A stretch of 64,000 bases of DNA from Paractinoplanes pyxinae (GCF_026626335.1 NZ_JAPNTZ010000013.1:62001-126000); one strand, 5' to 3'. Shown: positions 47,501 through 56,373, counted from the first letter of the stretch. Program-made: numbers and translations. The notes: generated by a model from the letters alone, not told the origin.

Positions 47501-48169
47501 TCAGGGGAACTGCATGCGGCGAGGCCGCGGGATCACGGGCGGGGGCAGCGGCAGGTCGGCGAGGTGGCTCCAGTTGAGCGAGCCGTTGTCGGTCGACTTG
47601 ATCTCGCCGAGGCAGGCCCGGAGCAGGCCCAGGTTCGGCGTTCCGGCGAAACCGGCGATGATCACCTCGGGCTTGGGGTCGATCTGCGCGATGGCGGCGC
47701 AGATCTTGGCGACCTCGCGCTCGTCGACGGAGTCGAGCGGCAGCGGGGCCTCGGCCTGGGAACGGCGCCACGGCGGGCCGAACCGGCGCAGCAGTTCACG
47801 GGCGAGGCGGCCGAAGGAGCGGCCGACGGGCGCGTCGATCATCGATTCACGCGCCGACTGCCCGTAGCACCAGGGCACCACCACATGGCCGTTGATCACG
47901 ACCAGCTGGTAGACCGACTTGGGAACCGAAATGATCTCGGCGCCGGGGAGCGTGCCCAGGAAGAGCACGAGTTCTTCGTAGGGAAGCGGCCATCGCGGAT
48001 TCGCGATCACGCGTTCCATGGTCTGCGTCATCGCGGGGTGCGCGTGAATCTCGCGCTCGATCGCGGTGCTCAACGCTTCGGGCACCCGGGTCCACAGCTC
48101 GCCGGCAACCTTGTCGCCGAACTGTTCGACCACCCACTCGCTCGGACCGACCAGAACGTCTGGGCGCAT
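47501..48169 (-). CDS. Conserved hypothetical protein, 222 aa
   Basis: Not recognised. ATG 48169. No signal peptide or membrane helix. Mixed alpha/beta composition with a conserved-looking SVYQLVVINGHVVVPWCYG core near residues 84-102 and a Pro-rich C terminus PLPPPVIPRPRRMQFP. Upstream lies an unusual 890-base intergenic region with many inverted repeats, two of them within 90 bases of the start. Its transcript ends at a strong hairpin, so it is expressed alone. Confidence 0.6.
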   Translation of the reverse strand: MRPDVLVGPSEWVVEQFGDKVAGELWTRVPEALSTAIEREIHAHPAMTQTMERVIANPRWPLPYEELVLFLGTLPGAEIISVPKSVYQLVVINGHVVVPWCYGQSARESMIDAPVGRSFGRLARELLRRFGPPWRRSQAEAPLPLDSVDEREVAKICAAIAQIDPKPEVIIAGFAGTPNLGLLRACLGEIKSTDNGSLNWSHLADLPLPPPVIPRPRRMQFP

Positions 48170-48346
48170 TCCATACCACCACCGTCCGTGTCGCTGGCGT
48201 TACTGCTGGCTAGAAGAGTTCCACTTCCGGTGATCGACTGGAAGAGTGCACTTTCCAAGATCGGCAAAAACGCCCGTGAATGAAATCCAGCGAAACGATC
48301 AGAAGGTTGCTACGACGATGGAGCAGCTGCTCGAGAACATGCGAAA

Positions 48347-48386
48347 CATGCAACTTGCACGGCGAACCGCACGTGCAAGTTGCATG
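48347..48386. repeat. Perfect 15-base inverted repeat
   Basis: CATGCAACTTGCACG and CGTGCAAGTTGCATG separated by ten bases (GCGAACCGCA). It would form a strong stem-loop in RNA or a large operator. It lies inside a 51-codon plus-strand frame (ATG 48318 to 48473) that has little coding bias and is not annotated as a gene. Confidence 0.75.
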
Positions 48387-48497
48387 CCGGCTTCGCTATT
48401 CACCCCGTGCGTACAGTCAATCACTCAGATATTTCGAGGTGGTGACCACTACGCAAACTTCCACTCACAGTGACGATCCACAGTGCTCTTACCTGCG

Positions 48498-48713
48498 TCA
48501 AGGCAACCACGCCGGCACCGGTACGCCTAGGTGATCCGCCTCACGATCGACCTCCCCGACTGTCCGGGACGGCTCGGCGAGGCTCCGCACCGACCGACTC
48601 GCCCGGTCGGCGCTAGACAGACCGCGACCGGAGCGCTGTCGGATTTCCGTCAGTGCCACCATGACGGCAGGGGATACGCGCCATAGACCCGTTTCGCCCC
48701 TTGCTTCACTCAT
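48498..48713 (-). CDS. Possible small protein, 71 aa
   Basis: A frame from ATG 48713 (MSEARGETGLWRVSPAVMV) to 48498. Third-position GC is about 70 percent, lower than in neighbouring genes but above chance for a lower-GC region. There is no ribosome-binding site; a perfect palindrome TTGTGTACACAA lies 27 bases upstream of the start on its strand, where an operator could be. The product is mostly helical, Arg/Ser-rich, with a proline-rich end. No family is recognised and it may not be a gene. Confidence 0.3.
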   Translation of the reverse strand: MSEARGETGLWRVSPAVMVALTEIRQRSGRGLSSADRASRSVRSLAEPSRTVGEVDREADHLGVPVPAWLP

Positions 48714-48739
48714 CTGCAATGTCGAGCGGCGTCAGTCCT

Positions 48740-48751
48740 TTGTGTACACAA
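48740..48751. promoter_or_regulatory. Perfect 12-base palindrome
   Basis: TTGTGTACACAA. It lies upstream of the possible small minus-strand gene and about 300 bases before the SF1 helicase. The size suits a dimeric regulator; the binder is unknown. Confidence 0.4.
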
Positions 48752-49044
48752 CTTGTTCGAAGTGACGGAGCGCAATCAACGGGAACGCTCCCATCACCAC
48801 ATGGCAACCAATGCGACAAGTAATCGCTCAGACAATTGATGCGACGCGCCTCACACGCGCTTGTGCACGCAATCAAGTAATCGCCGGCCCCGTGCGGCGG
48901 CGCCCACCGGCTGAGTCCATTCACTCCACTCGCCGGGCCGGCCACGAACCCGCCCGGCGCGATGCGATCAAGAAGCGGCTCGCCGATAATCCACCTCGGG
49001 CAATTAACTGATGCGCCTGGCCCGGAACTGTCGGTGCCGCGCGC

Positions 49045-49050
49045 TACCGT
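49045..49050 (+). promoter_or_regulatory. -10 box TACCGT of a leaderless promoter
   Basis: TACCGT ends six bases before GTG 49057, with no ribosome-binding site. This supports the assigned start of the SF1 helicase. Confidence 0.5.
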
Positions 49051-49056
49051 GCCCCG

Positions 49057-50391
49057 GTGAACTCGGAACAGCTGCTCAGTCCGGCCACCGAGGCGGGCCG
49101 CGTCGTCGACGCCGTCCTGCGCGACCTGCGCGAGGGCGACCATCGCGGCGTGGTGGTCGACTCGCCGCCCGGGGCCGGCAAGTCCACCCTGGTCGTCCGG
49201 GCCGCCGGCGAGCTGGCCGCGGCGGGTGAGCCGCTGATGATCGTGGCCCAGACCAACGAGCAGGTCGACGACCTCATCGCCCGGCTGGGCGCGCGCTCGC
49301 CCGAGGTAGCCGTGGGCCGGCTGTCCGCCGTCGACTACGAGGCGAGCGACCGGGTTCGCGAGCATCCCCGCTGCCGCGTCGGCCCCAAGGTGGCCGACCT
49401 GGGCTCGCCCGCCGTCACGATCGGCACTGCCGCCAAGTGGGCCACGGTGACCGAGGGCTCCTGGCCGTGGGCGATCGTCGACGAGGCGTATCAGATGCGG
49501 TCCGACGCGCTGCTGCGCGTGGCGCCCCGGTTCGTCCGCGCGCTCTTCGTGGGCGACCCCGGCCAGCTCGACCCGTTCTCGACGGTCGAGGTCGAACGCT
49601 GGACGGGTCTGTCGTGGGACCCGATGCAGTCCGCCGTCGCCGTGCTGCTGCGGCACAACCCCGATCTGCCCGTCCACCGCCTGCCCGTCTCGTGGCGGCT
49701 GCCGCACACGGCGGCCCCGGTGGTGGCCGAGGCCTTCTATCCCTTCACGGGCTTCCGTTCGGGCACCGGCCCCGGCGATCGCGAACTGCGTTTCGGGCAA
49801 CGCTCCACCGGCCCGCTCGACGACGTGCTCGACCAGGCCGCCGGCACCGGCTGGGGCCTGCACGAGTTGCCGGGTCGTTTCACCGTACGCACCGACGCCG
49901 AGGCCGCCTCGGCCTGCGCCGACCTGGCCGTCCGCGCCCTGGCCCGCGAGGCGACGACCGCCTCGGAATCAGGCGGCGGCCCGCTCACGGCCGACCGCAT
50001 CGCCATCGGCGCCGCCCACCGCGACCAGGCGGCGGCCATCCGTTCATATCTTCCGCCCGAGGCCAAGGGCGTCACGGTCGACACGGCCAACCGGCTGCAG
50101 GGCCGCGAGTACGACCTGACGATCGTGCTGCACCCGCTGTCCGGCCGGCAGGACGCGACCGCCTTCCATCTCGAGTCGGGCCGCCTCTGCGTGCTCACCT
50201 CACGGCACCGGCACGCCTGCGTCGTGGTGGCCCGCGAGGGCATCGCCGAACTGCTGGACGCGCACCCGTCGACCGAGCAGGTGCACCTCAACGTGCCGGT
50301 GAAGTTCCCCGACGGCTGGGAGGCGAATCAGGCCATCCTCGCCCATTTGCACAAGGGAGTGTCGCTTAGCCGACACGAGCCGCTACTTTGA
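49057..50391 (+). CDS. Compact SF1 helicase/ATPase
   Basis: 444 residues. Walker A SPPGAGKST at 36-44, motif II IVDEAYQM at 140-147, motif III VGDPGQLDP near 168, SWRLP near 212, and motifs V/VI in VTVDTANRLQGREYDLTIV and VLTSRHRH near 342-385. It has a minimal two-RecA core with no large insertions and no accessory nuclease, so it probably needs partners. The next gene starts five bases after its stop, so it is co-transcribed with the beta-family gene. Related proteins are seen in actinobacterial defence or mobile contexts; the role is not established. Confidence 0.8.
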   Translation: MNSEQLLSPATEAGRVVDAVLRDLREGDHRGVVVDSPPGAGKSTLVVRAAGELAAAGEPLMIVAQTNEQVDDLIARLGARSPEVAVGRLSAVDYEASDRVREHPRCRVGPKVADLGSPAVTIGTAAKWATVTEGSWPWAIVDEAYQMRSDALLRVAPRFVRALFVGDPGQLDPFSTVEVERWTGLSWDPMQSAVAVLLRHNPDLPVHRLPVSWRLPHTAAPVVAEAFYPFTGFRSGTGPGDRELRFGQRSTGPLDDVLDQAAGTGWGLHELPGRFTVRTDAEAASACADLAVRALAREATTASESGGGPLTADRIAIGAAHRDQAAAIRSYLPPEAKGVTVDTANRLQGREYDLTIVLHPLSGRQDATAFHLESGRLCVLTSRHRHACVVVAREGIAELLDAHPSTEQVHLNVPVKFPDGWEANQAILAHLHKGVSLSRHEPLL

Positions 50392-50395
50392 GTTA

Positions 50396-51448
50396 ATGGC
50401 GGTCTTCACGACGGCGGGGTCGACCCAGGACGGCGTCTATCGGCCGATCCTGCGCCCGCGCCGGGGCGAGATGGCGGCGCTCGCCCACCTGACGGCGGAC
50501 GAGGCCACCCGGGTCGTCCCGATCCTCGAGCTCGACCCCGGCACCGAGCTTCTTCCGCTGATCCGCGAGCTGCCACCCCGGACGGGCGCACTCGCGGTCG
50601 ACTTCGGAGAGATTGCCGAGCCGGCCGACCTGCTCGCGGCCCCGTCGCTCGACCTGGCCGAGCAGCTGGCCGATCTCGGCGTCACCATGGTCCCCGTGCT
50701 GCGGGCGAGCGAGAGCCGGCGCCGCCTGGCCGCCCACGGTCTCGCCGCCCGCATGCACGGCCGGCGCGCGGTCCTGCGGCTGCAGCCCCACGTCGACGCG
50801 GCCAACCCGGCGCAGGCCGACCTGCTCGTCGAACGCATGCTGCGCGGCGCCGGCCTCGAGCCGGAGGCGGTCGATCTGGTGATCGACCTGGCCGAGACGG
50901 CCTGCGTGGCGCACGTCGATCGGTTCGAGGAGCAGCTGCACCGCATTCTGCGCTGGGCGGGCGGCCGGCCGTGGCGGTCGATCAGTGTGGCGTCCGGCGC
51001 GATGCCACCCAACCTCGACGAGCTGCCCACCGACCGGCCGGTCACGATCGACCGGCACGACGCCCGCGTCTGGACCAGGATCACGCTGCCCGGCGTCGGG
51101 TACGCCGACTACGGCGTGACCTCACCGGTGCGGCGGCGCGGTGTGCAGCGGCATCGTCAGCTGCCGACGCTGCGCTACACGGCCGAGCACAACTGGTGGA
51201 TCTACCGCTGGTCGCGGCGCGGCGGGCGCAGCGACGACCGCTGCCACGACCTGTGCCGCACGCTGGTCGCCTCGCCGCACTGGCCGGCCGCGGGGGCCCG
51301 CTTCTCGTGGGGCGACGCCGAGATCGCCCGCCGGGCCCGCAGCGCGCCCGGCGCCGGCAGCCCGGCCGGCTGGATGTCGTGGAGCACGTCACACCACATC
51401 GCGCACGTGCTGCGGGCCCTCGACCGGGAGCAGCGCAAGATCGGCTGA
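50396..51448 (+). CDS. Beta-family protein (PF14350-like)
   Basis: 350 residues. The N terminus VYRPILRPRRGEMAALAHLTADEATRVVPILEL and the alternating pattern of hydrophobic strands and helices (DLVIDLAETACVAH near 160) fit the beta-protein family, which is thought to adopt a TIM-barrel-like fold. The C-terminal half has paired His and Cys (SDDRCHDLCRTL) near 283 and W/H-rich end. Biochemical function is unknown. It follows the SF1 helicase by four bases; this pairing may be a functional unit. Confidence 0.7.
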   Translation: MAVFTTAGSTQDGVYRPILRPRRGEMAALAHLTADEATRVVPILELDPGTELLPLIRELPPRTGALAVDFGEIAEPADLLAAPSLDLAEQLADLGVTMVPVLRASESRRRLAAHGLAARMHGRRAVLRLQPHVDAANPAQADLLVERMLRGAGLEPEAVDLVIDLAETACVAHVDRFEEQLHRILRWAGGRPWRSISVASGAMPPNLDELPTDRPVTIDRHDARVWTRITLPGVGYADYGVTSPVRRRGVQRHRQLPTLRYTAEHNWWIYRWSRRGGRSDDRCHDLCRTLVASPHWPAAGARFSWGDAEIARRARSAPGAGSPAGWMSWSTSHHIAHVLRALDREQRKIG

Positions 51449-51456
51449 AGTTGTCG

Positions 51457-51462
51457 TACGCT
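51457..51462 (+). promoter_or_regulatory. -10 box TACGCT of a leaderless promoter
   Basis: TACGCT ends seven bases before ATG 51470; there is no ribosome-binding site. The prim-pol gene therefore likely has its own promoter despite being only 21 bases after the beta-family gene. Confidence 0.45.
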
Positions 51463-51469
51463 TGTTCTA

Positions 51470-52318
51470 ATGTCGCTGACAGCCGCGTTGGTTTACGCCC
51501 GGCACGGGATCCCGGTCCTGCCGGTGCACGCGCCTGACCCGCGCGGCGGCTGCACCTGCGACAAGGGAGTTCTGTGCCCGAGCCCCGGCAAGCATCCGCA
51601 CCTGCGCCACGGCCTCACCGAGGCGAGCACCGACCCGCGCCTGATCGAGCAGTGGTGGGCCCGCTGGCCGGGGGCCAACGTCGGCCTGCGCACCGGCGTG
51701 ATCATGGATGTGGCCGACGTGGATTCCGCCGAGGGTTGGCACGGGCTCTGTCATCTGCTCGGCGGCGATCTGCCGTCCGGCCCGCGCGTGCGTACGGGTG
51801 GCGGTGGCTGGCATTTCTGGTTCGCGCCCTTGGGCTACGGCAACCGGGTGCGCCTGCTGCCCGGCCTCGACTGGCGTGGCGCCGGGGGTTACGTGGTGGC
51901 CCCGCCGTCCCGCCATGCCTCGGGCGGCGACTACCGCTGGGTGCTCCGCCCCGGCCGGTCGCTCCCGGGCGGCCCGCCCGCCCTGCGCGCCCTGATCGAG
52001 GGCCCGGCCCCGCAGCCGGACCACCGCCCGATCGCGCACCCGTCGCGGTATGCCCGTGCAGCGCTGACCGCCGAGGCCGACCGCGTGGCCCGGGCCCCGG
52101 TCGGCACCCGCAACGACACCCTCAACCGGGCGGCCTTCGCGCTGGGCCGGTTCGTCGGGGCCGGCCTGTTGGATTCGGCCGAGGTGACGCGCGAGCTGGA
52201 GGACGCGGCACGCTTCGCCGGCCTGGGCCGGGCCGAGATCCGCGGCACTCTGCGCTCCGGTCTGACGGCCGGCCGTCGTGCCCCGTTCGATCCGGAACTG
52301 AACCGCCACGTGGCGTGA
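51470..52318 (+). CDS. Bifunctional DNA primase/polymerase (prim-pol)
   Basis: 282 residues of the archaeo-eukaryotic primase superfamily (PF09250 type). A Cys/His cluster GGCTCDKGVLCPSPGKHPH at 26-44 precedes ANVGLRTG, the DxD-containing MDVADVDS near 78-85, TGGGGWHFWF near 108 and LDWRGAGGYVVAPPS near 130. The helicase domain common in plasmid versions is absent. Such stand-alone proteins are frequent in actinobacterial chromosomes, where their role in repair or mobile-DNA replication is not clear. A CCCCA-AAAA-TGGGG hairpin follows its stop at about 52331-52344. Confidence 0.85.
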   Translation: MSLTAALVYARHGIPVLPVHAPDPRGGCTCDKGVLCPSPGKHPHLRHGLTEASTDPRLIEQWWARWPGANVGLRTGVIMDVADVDSAEGWHGLCHLLGGDLPSGPRVRTGGGGWHFWFAPLGYGNRVRLLPGLDWRGAGGYVVAPPSRHASGGDYRWVLRPGRSLPGGPPALRALIEGPAPQPDHRPIAHPSRYARAALTAEADRVARAPVGTRNDTLNRAAFALGRFVGAGLLDSAEVTRELEDAARFAGLGRAEIRGTLRSGLTAGRRAPFDPELNRHVA

Positions 52319-52392
52319 AACGGCTCTTGCCCCAAAAATGGGGTCATGACCCACTGCGACAGCACCAGCGGCCCGGCCTCCGGAACACCGGC

Positions 52393-53067
52393 ATGACCCC
52401 GGCCCGAGACCTGAAACCGTACGACTTGGAGATCTCCGTGACGGCGGGGCGCGACGAGGCGTGGGAGTCCGTGACCCAGGCGGACGTCCTGCATCAGTGG
52501 TTCGGCTGGGACTACGACGGGCTCGAGGCCGAGATCAAACAGATCTTCGTGGACGAGGCGACGTTGTGGGCGCCCGAGCAGATGGGCTGGGCCGACGGCT
52601 CTTATCTCGAAGTCACCGGCGGCGACGACAGCGCGCGGGTGCGGGTGGCTCGCGAGGGCACCGGCCGCGGCGGACCCGAGGTCTACGACGCGATCGAGGA
52701 GGGCTGGCGCTCGTTCCTCGTCCAGCTGCGCTTCCTGCTAGACCGGCGGCCCCAGGGCCGGCGGCGCACTCTTTATCTGACCGGTGAGACCACCGGCCGG
52801 CAGGCGCTGTCGCTGGTGGCCGGCGACTGGGAGCGTTTCGGGCCGCGCGTGGCCTGGACGGTCGACCCGGACGGCCACCTGGTCGTGGTGGCCGGCCGCG
52901 TCCCGCTCGACGAGCCGTCCGCGGCGCGGTTCGAGGTGACGGTCTCGCTCTACGGCGCCGACGACGCCGGATTCGAGGCCGCGCGCGAGGCGTGGGCCAA
53001 GCGATGGGCGCCGATGGCCGCCGATGCCAACCTCACCACGGCCGCCGATCCCGCTCCGAATTCCTGA
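52393..53067 (+). CDS. SRPBCC/AHSA1-like domain protein
   Basis: 224 residues if ATG 52393 is used; GTG 52438, with TGGAG upstream, is an alternative that removes 15 residues. A START/AHSA1-like fold is suggested by ISVTAGRDEAWESVTQADVLHQWFGWDYDG and the later GWRSFLVQLRFLLDRR helix; these domains bind lipids or hydrophobic ligands or act as Hsp90 activators. A second, similar half (residues ~130-210) may be a repeat of the domain. No binding partner is seen nearby. Confidence 0.65.
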   Translation: MTPARDLKPYDLEISVTAGRDEAWESVTQADVLHQWFGWDYDGLEAEIKQIFVDEATLWAPEQMGWADGSYLEVTGGDDSARVRVAREGTGRGGPEVYDAIEEGWRSFLVQLRFLLDRRPQGRRRTLYLTGETTGRQALSLVAGDWERFGPRVAWTVDPDGHLVVVAGRVPLDEPSAARFEVTVSLYGADDAGFEAAREAWAKRWAPMAADANLTTAADPAPNS

Positions 53068-53169
53068 GTGGCGAGGATTCCCGGCCGATGCGTCACACGG
53101 CGTCCGGGGGTCGATGCCGCAGCTGAAGCCCGGTAGCCTGGCAACCTCTGACCGGCCGGGGAGCGGACT

Positions 53170-54978
53170 TTGCTGCGGGGTGACTTGGCTTCGGAGGCGC
53201 CCGGGGGCGTTCTCGCCGATGCCGCACGCCTGCGGTCGGTGACCCGCCTCGGCCTGAAGGCCGGGGGTGACCCCGCGTTCGACCGCATCGTCGGCATCGT
53301 CGAGCGGCTCGTGGACGTGCCGGTCGCCGTGGTCACGGTGCTCTCCGAACAGCAGCAACACCTGCCGGGCCAGATCGGGCTGCCGCAGCCGATCGCCGCC
53401 GAGCGCCTGATGCCGCTCAGCCACTCGTTCAGCCGGCACGTCGTCGAATCGGGCGAGCCGATCGTCGTGACCGATGTGCGCAACGACCCGCGGCTGCGCG
53501 ACAGCCCGGCCATCCGCGACCTCGGCGTCATCGCGTTCGCCGGGGTGCCGCTCACCGACTCCGACGGGCTGGTGCTCGGCACGCTGGCTGTGATGGACCG
53601 CGAGCCCCGGGTCTGGACGCGCAGCGAGATCGTCCTGCTCACCGAGCTGGGCGAGGTCTGCAGCTCCGAACTGCGCCTGCGGATCGCCCGCGAGGTGGCC
53701 GACGAGGAACGCCGCGCCGCCGAGTCGGCCCACGGCCAGCTCACGATGCTGGGCGAGCTGACCGACGCGCTGACCGCCACGATGGACATCGACGAGGCCC
53801 TGCACCGGCTGGGCGGGATGGTCGCCGGACGCCTGGCCGACTGGTGTTTCATCACGCTGGCCGGCCAGTCCGGCGAGCTCCGGCACGTGTCGGCCGCACA
53901 TTCCGACCCGGCACACGCCGGCATCACCTCGCGCCTGGCCGAGCTGGCGCACGAGGCCCGGCTGGACGCCCGCTCGCTGATCCGGTCGGTGCCGAGCACG
54001 GGCCGCCCGGTCCGCCGGGACGAGGCCGGCGCCGAGCTGCTGCGTGAGCGGTTCACCGCCGCCGGGATGACCAGCCTGGCCGATCGGCTCGGCTTCGACT
54101 CGTTCATGATCGTGCCGATCTCGTCGCCAGTCACCTTCCGCGTGCTCGGCGCGGTGCTGCTGGTCAACGGGCCCGGCCGGGCCCCGTTCAGCGACGCCGA
54201 GCAGAGCACCGCGGCCGAGGTGGGCCGTCGCGCCGGCATGGCCGTCGACAACACCCGGGTCTACGGCCGGCAGCGCCACGTGGCCGAGGTGCTGCAGCAC
54301 AGCATGCTGCCCGAACTGCCCGAGGTGGAGGGCGTCACCCTGTACGGCCGCTACCTGCCGGCCCAGGCGGGCGCCTCGGTCGGCGGCGACTGGTACGACG
54401 CCTTCGCCCAGCCCGACGGCGACCTCATGCTGGCCGTGGGCGACGTCTCCGGCCACGACATCGAGGCCGCCGCCACCATGGGCCAGGTGCGCAACCTGGT
54501 CCGCGGTGACGCGTACGGCCGTGACGACGCCCCCGGCCCGCTGCTGGCCCAGCTCGACCGGGCGCTGCACGGCCTGCGGGTGCCCGCCGCGGCCACCGCC
54601 GTACTGGCCCGGCTGCACCGCGACCAGGACGACTATCTGGTCTCGTTCGCCAACGCCGGCCACCCGCCACCGGTGCTGCTGTGCCCCGACGGCCAGGTCG
54701 AGGTCTGGTGGGAAGACCCGGAACCGCTGCTGGGCCTGCTCCCCCGCGCGCAGCGCACCACCCACCACCGCCGCGTCCCGCCCGGCAGCACGCTCTTGCT
54801 CTACACCGACGGCCTGGTCGAGCACCCGGCCCGCCTGATCGACGACGGCATCGCCCGCATCCGGTCGGTCCTGCGCGGCAACGCCGCCCTACCCCCGGAA
54901 GAGTTGTGCAGCCGCCTGGTCGACGCCGCCCCGCGCCGCGCCGACGACATCGCCCTCCTGCTCGTCGGCCTCGGCTGA
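53170..54978 (+). CDS. GAF-GAF-PP2C (RsbU/SpoIIE-type) phosphatase
   Basis: 602 residues. The TTG start is preceded by GGGGAGCGGACT. A GAF domain at about 25-165 and a second at 200-375 sense small ligands or redox state. The PP2C domain at ~390-602 keeps metal sites in GGDWYDAF, VGDVSGHDIEAA, FANAGHPPP, YTDGLVE and RADDIALL. Such phosphatases release anti-sigma antagonists and so switch stress sigma factors; no anti-sigma gene is adjacent. The end is overlapped by 90 bases of the gene on the opposite strand. Confidence 0.9.
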   Translation: MLRGDLASEAPGGVLADAARLRSVTRLGLKAGGDPAFDRIVGIVERLVDVPVAVVTVLSEQQQHLPGQIGLPQPIAAERLMPLSHSFSRHVVESGEPIVVTDVRNDPRLRDSPAIRDLGVIAFAGVPLTDSDGLVLGTLAVMDREPRVWTRSEIVLLTELGEVCSSELRLRIAREVADEERRAAESAHGQLTMLGELTDALTATMDIDEALHRLGGMVAGRLADWCFITLAGQSGELRHVSAAHSDPAHAGITSRLAELAHEARLDARSLIRSVPSTGRPVRRDEAGAELLRERFTAAGMTSLADRLGFDSFMIVPISSPVTFRVLGAVLLVNGPGRAPFSDAEQSTAAEVGRRAGMAVDNTRVYGRQRHVAEVLQHSMLPELPEVEGVTLYGRYLPAQAGASVGGDWYDAFAQPDGDLMLAVGDVSGHDIEAAATMGQVRNLVRGDAYGRDDAPGPLLAQLDRALHGLRVPAAATAVLARLHRDQDDYLVSFANAGHPPPVLLCPDGQVEVWWEDPEPLLGLLPRAQRTTHHRRVPPGSTLLLYTDGLVEHPARLIDDGIARIRSVLRGNAALPPEELCSRLVDAAPRRADDIALLLVGLG

Positions 54979-56373
54979 ACTTCCCGGCGGGCCGCCGTGG
55001 GTCCACGGGGTGTCGGCCGGGTCGGGGAAGGCCGCGCCGGGGCGGTAGGCCTCGCTGAGCGTCGTCAGCAGCAGTTGCTCGCCGACCTCGGGGACGCTGC
55101 CGGGCTCGGCCACCAGTTTGCGGCCCATCCCGCCGGAGAGTTCGAGCACCACGTCCGTACCGGCGGGACCGGGGGTCACGGAGATGACCTTCGCCTTCTG
55201 CGACGGGCGGGCGGGCGAAGTGAGATTGGCGCCGGGTTCCACGCGTACGGTCTCGGTCGTGGCCACCATGATCCGGGGGCGCAGCACCGGCCGCTTCCCG
55301 CTGTCGTCGATCCGGTCCGCCTTGGCCAGCGTCACCACCGCACCGAAGGCCGCCCCGGTCAGCCGGTGCTCGGCCATCACCAGCGGGTCGTCGAAGGCTC
55401 GTTGTACCGCGTAGCGGGCCGCCGCGTTCTCGAGGCGCTGCAGCCGGGCCGCCGCGGCCACGGCGCCGTCCCGGCGGGGCTGCGGCGAGCCGTCCTCGAT
55501 CAGGTGCTCGACATAGGCCGAGTAGGCGTCGCGGTCACTGTCCCAGCGCGCCCCCACCCGGGCCCCGGCCGGCCGGCCGCGGAGCAGCTCGATCGACTTC
55601 CACATCCGCTCCCAGGTCGGCGTCAGCAGGTCGCTCAGCACGCCGGTCAGCGCGGGATCGGCCGCGGTGATCAGCGGAGCCAAGACCTCGTTGTCGAACG
55701 ATGGGTCGGTGGCCGGCCCGGCGACCGGACCGTTCTCGGCCTCGCGGGCCGCCGCCGCGCCCTCGGTGATCCAGGCGAAGAGCGACCCCAGGTGCGCGTC
55801 CTCGGCCGCGCTCTGCCCGGTGGCCCAGTGCCCGCCCAGGGCCTGTACGGCGTTGACCAGCAGCGACGAGCCGGGCACCTCGGCCGTGGAGGCCAGGAAC
55901 GTGAGCCACTGACCGAGGCGGGGCACCGACGCCGGTACGGGAAAATCGCCGTCGGTGCGGCGGAACCGGGTCGACCGGCCGAGCAGCCGCAGGAAGTCGA
56001 CGCCACCGGGGTTGGGCACCCACACCTGGGGCGCGTCGACGAACCGGTGCCGCACGTCGCGACCGCGGTCGACCGGCACGGCCTCGGTCACGCCGGCGAA
56101 CGAGTCCAGGTAGGGCACGACCGCCTCGGCCAGCGCGGCGAAGAACGCGAACCGCTCGTCCCGGTTGCGCGGCTGGCTCACCACGAGCAGGCGCGGCTGA
56201 TCCGGGGCCGAGCCGGCCATCGCGGCCAGCGGCGCGTTCGCCTCGCCGGCCATCGCGAGCGGGATCAGCACCAGCGGCCGGTCGTGCACATGAAGGTGAC
56301 GCACGGTCGTGATCGGCTGAGCCCGGCCGGCCGCGAGGGCCTGGGCCCGGGCGAGCGCGACGAGCGTACTCAC
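54889..56373 (-). CDS. Third gene of the iron-sulfur nuclease operon, function unknown (494 aa)
   Basis: 494 residues, not recognised. GTG 56373 overlaps the nuclease stop by four bases. The first half has a conserved-looking core RHLHVHDRPLVLIPLAMAGEANAPLAAM and LLVVSQPRNRDERFAFFAALAEAVVPYLD near residues 25-90; the middle holds a helical segment ending at EVLAPLITAADPALTGVLSDLLTPTWERMWKSIELL; the last third is beta-rich (RIMVATTETVRVEPG, KAKVISVTPGPAGTDVVLEL) and ends in an acidic tail. No Walker, nuclease or membrane motif. The 3' end overlaps the phosphatase gene by 90 bases. Because of tight coupling it probably works with the nuclease. Confidence 0.65.
   Translation of the reverse strand: MSTLVALARAQALAAGRAQPITTVRHLHVHDRPLVLIPLAMAGEANAPLAAMAGSAPDQPRLLVVSQPRNRDERFAFFAALAEAVVPYLDSFAGVTEAVPVDRGRDVRHRFVDAPQVWVPNPGGVDFLRLLGRSTRFRRTDGDFPVPASVPRLGQWLTFLASTAEVPGSSLLVNAVQALGGHWATGQSAAEDAHLGSLFAWITEGAAAAREAENGPVAGPATDPSFDNEVLAPLITAADPALTGVLSDLLTPTWERMWKSIELLRGRPAGARVGARWDSDRDAYSAYVEHLIEDGSPQPRRDGAVAAAARLQRLENAAARYAVQRAFDDPLVMAEHRLTGAAFGAVVTLAKADRIDDSGKRPVLRPRIMVATTETVRVEPGANLTSPARPSQKAKVISVTPGPAGTDVVLELSGGMGRKLVAEPGSVPEVGEQLLLTTLSEAYRPGAAFPDPADTPWTHGGPPGSSAEADEQEGDVVGAARGGVDQAAAQLFRG

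Larger units (their letters stand above)
48170..49056. other. Long, less GC-rich intergenic region with multiple inverted repeats
   Basis: About 890 bases between the 222-residue gene and the SF1 helicase without a clear gene. It holds two near-palindromes at 48213-48256 (28-base period), a perfect inverted repeat at 48347-48386, CCGTCA/TGACGG at 48647-48667, a palindrome at 48740-48751, and CAAGTAATCGC twice at 48817 and 48874. GC content and codon bias differ from both sides. It could be an old insertion scar, an operator-rich promoter for a lost gene, or an integration target; no mobile-element gene remains. Confidence 0.5.

Noticed and set aside
48318-48473. 51-codon plus-strand gene holding the inverted repeat
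   Set aside because: Weak codon bias, spacing to AGAAGG too long and the sequence is dominated by the inverted repeat.
49057-52318. Prophage or integrative element
   Set aside because: Helicase and prim-pol are present but there is no integrase, relaxase, portal, capsid, tRNA or flanking att repeat.
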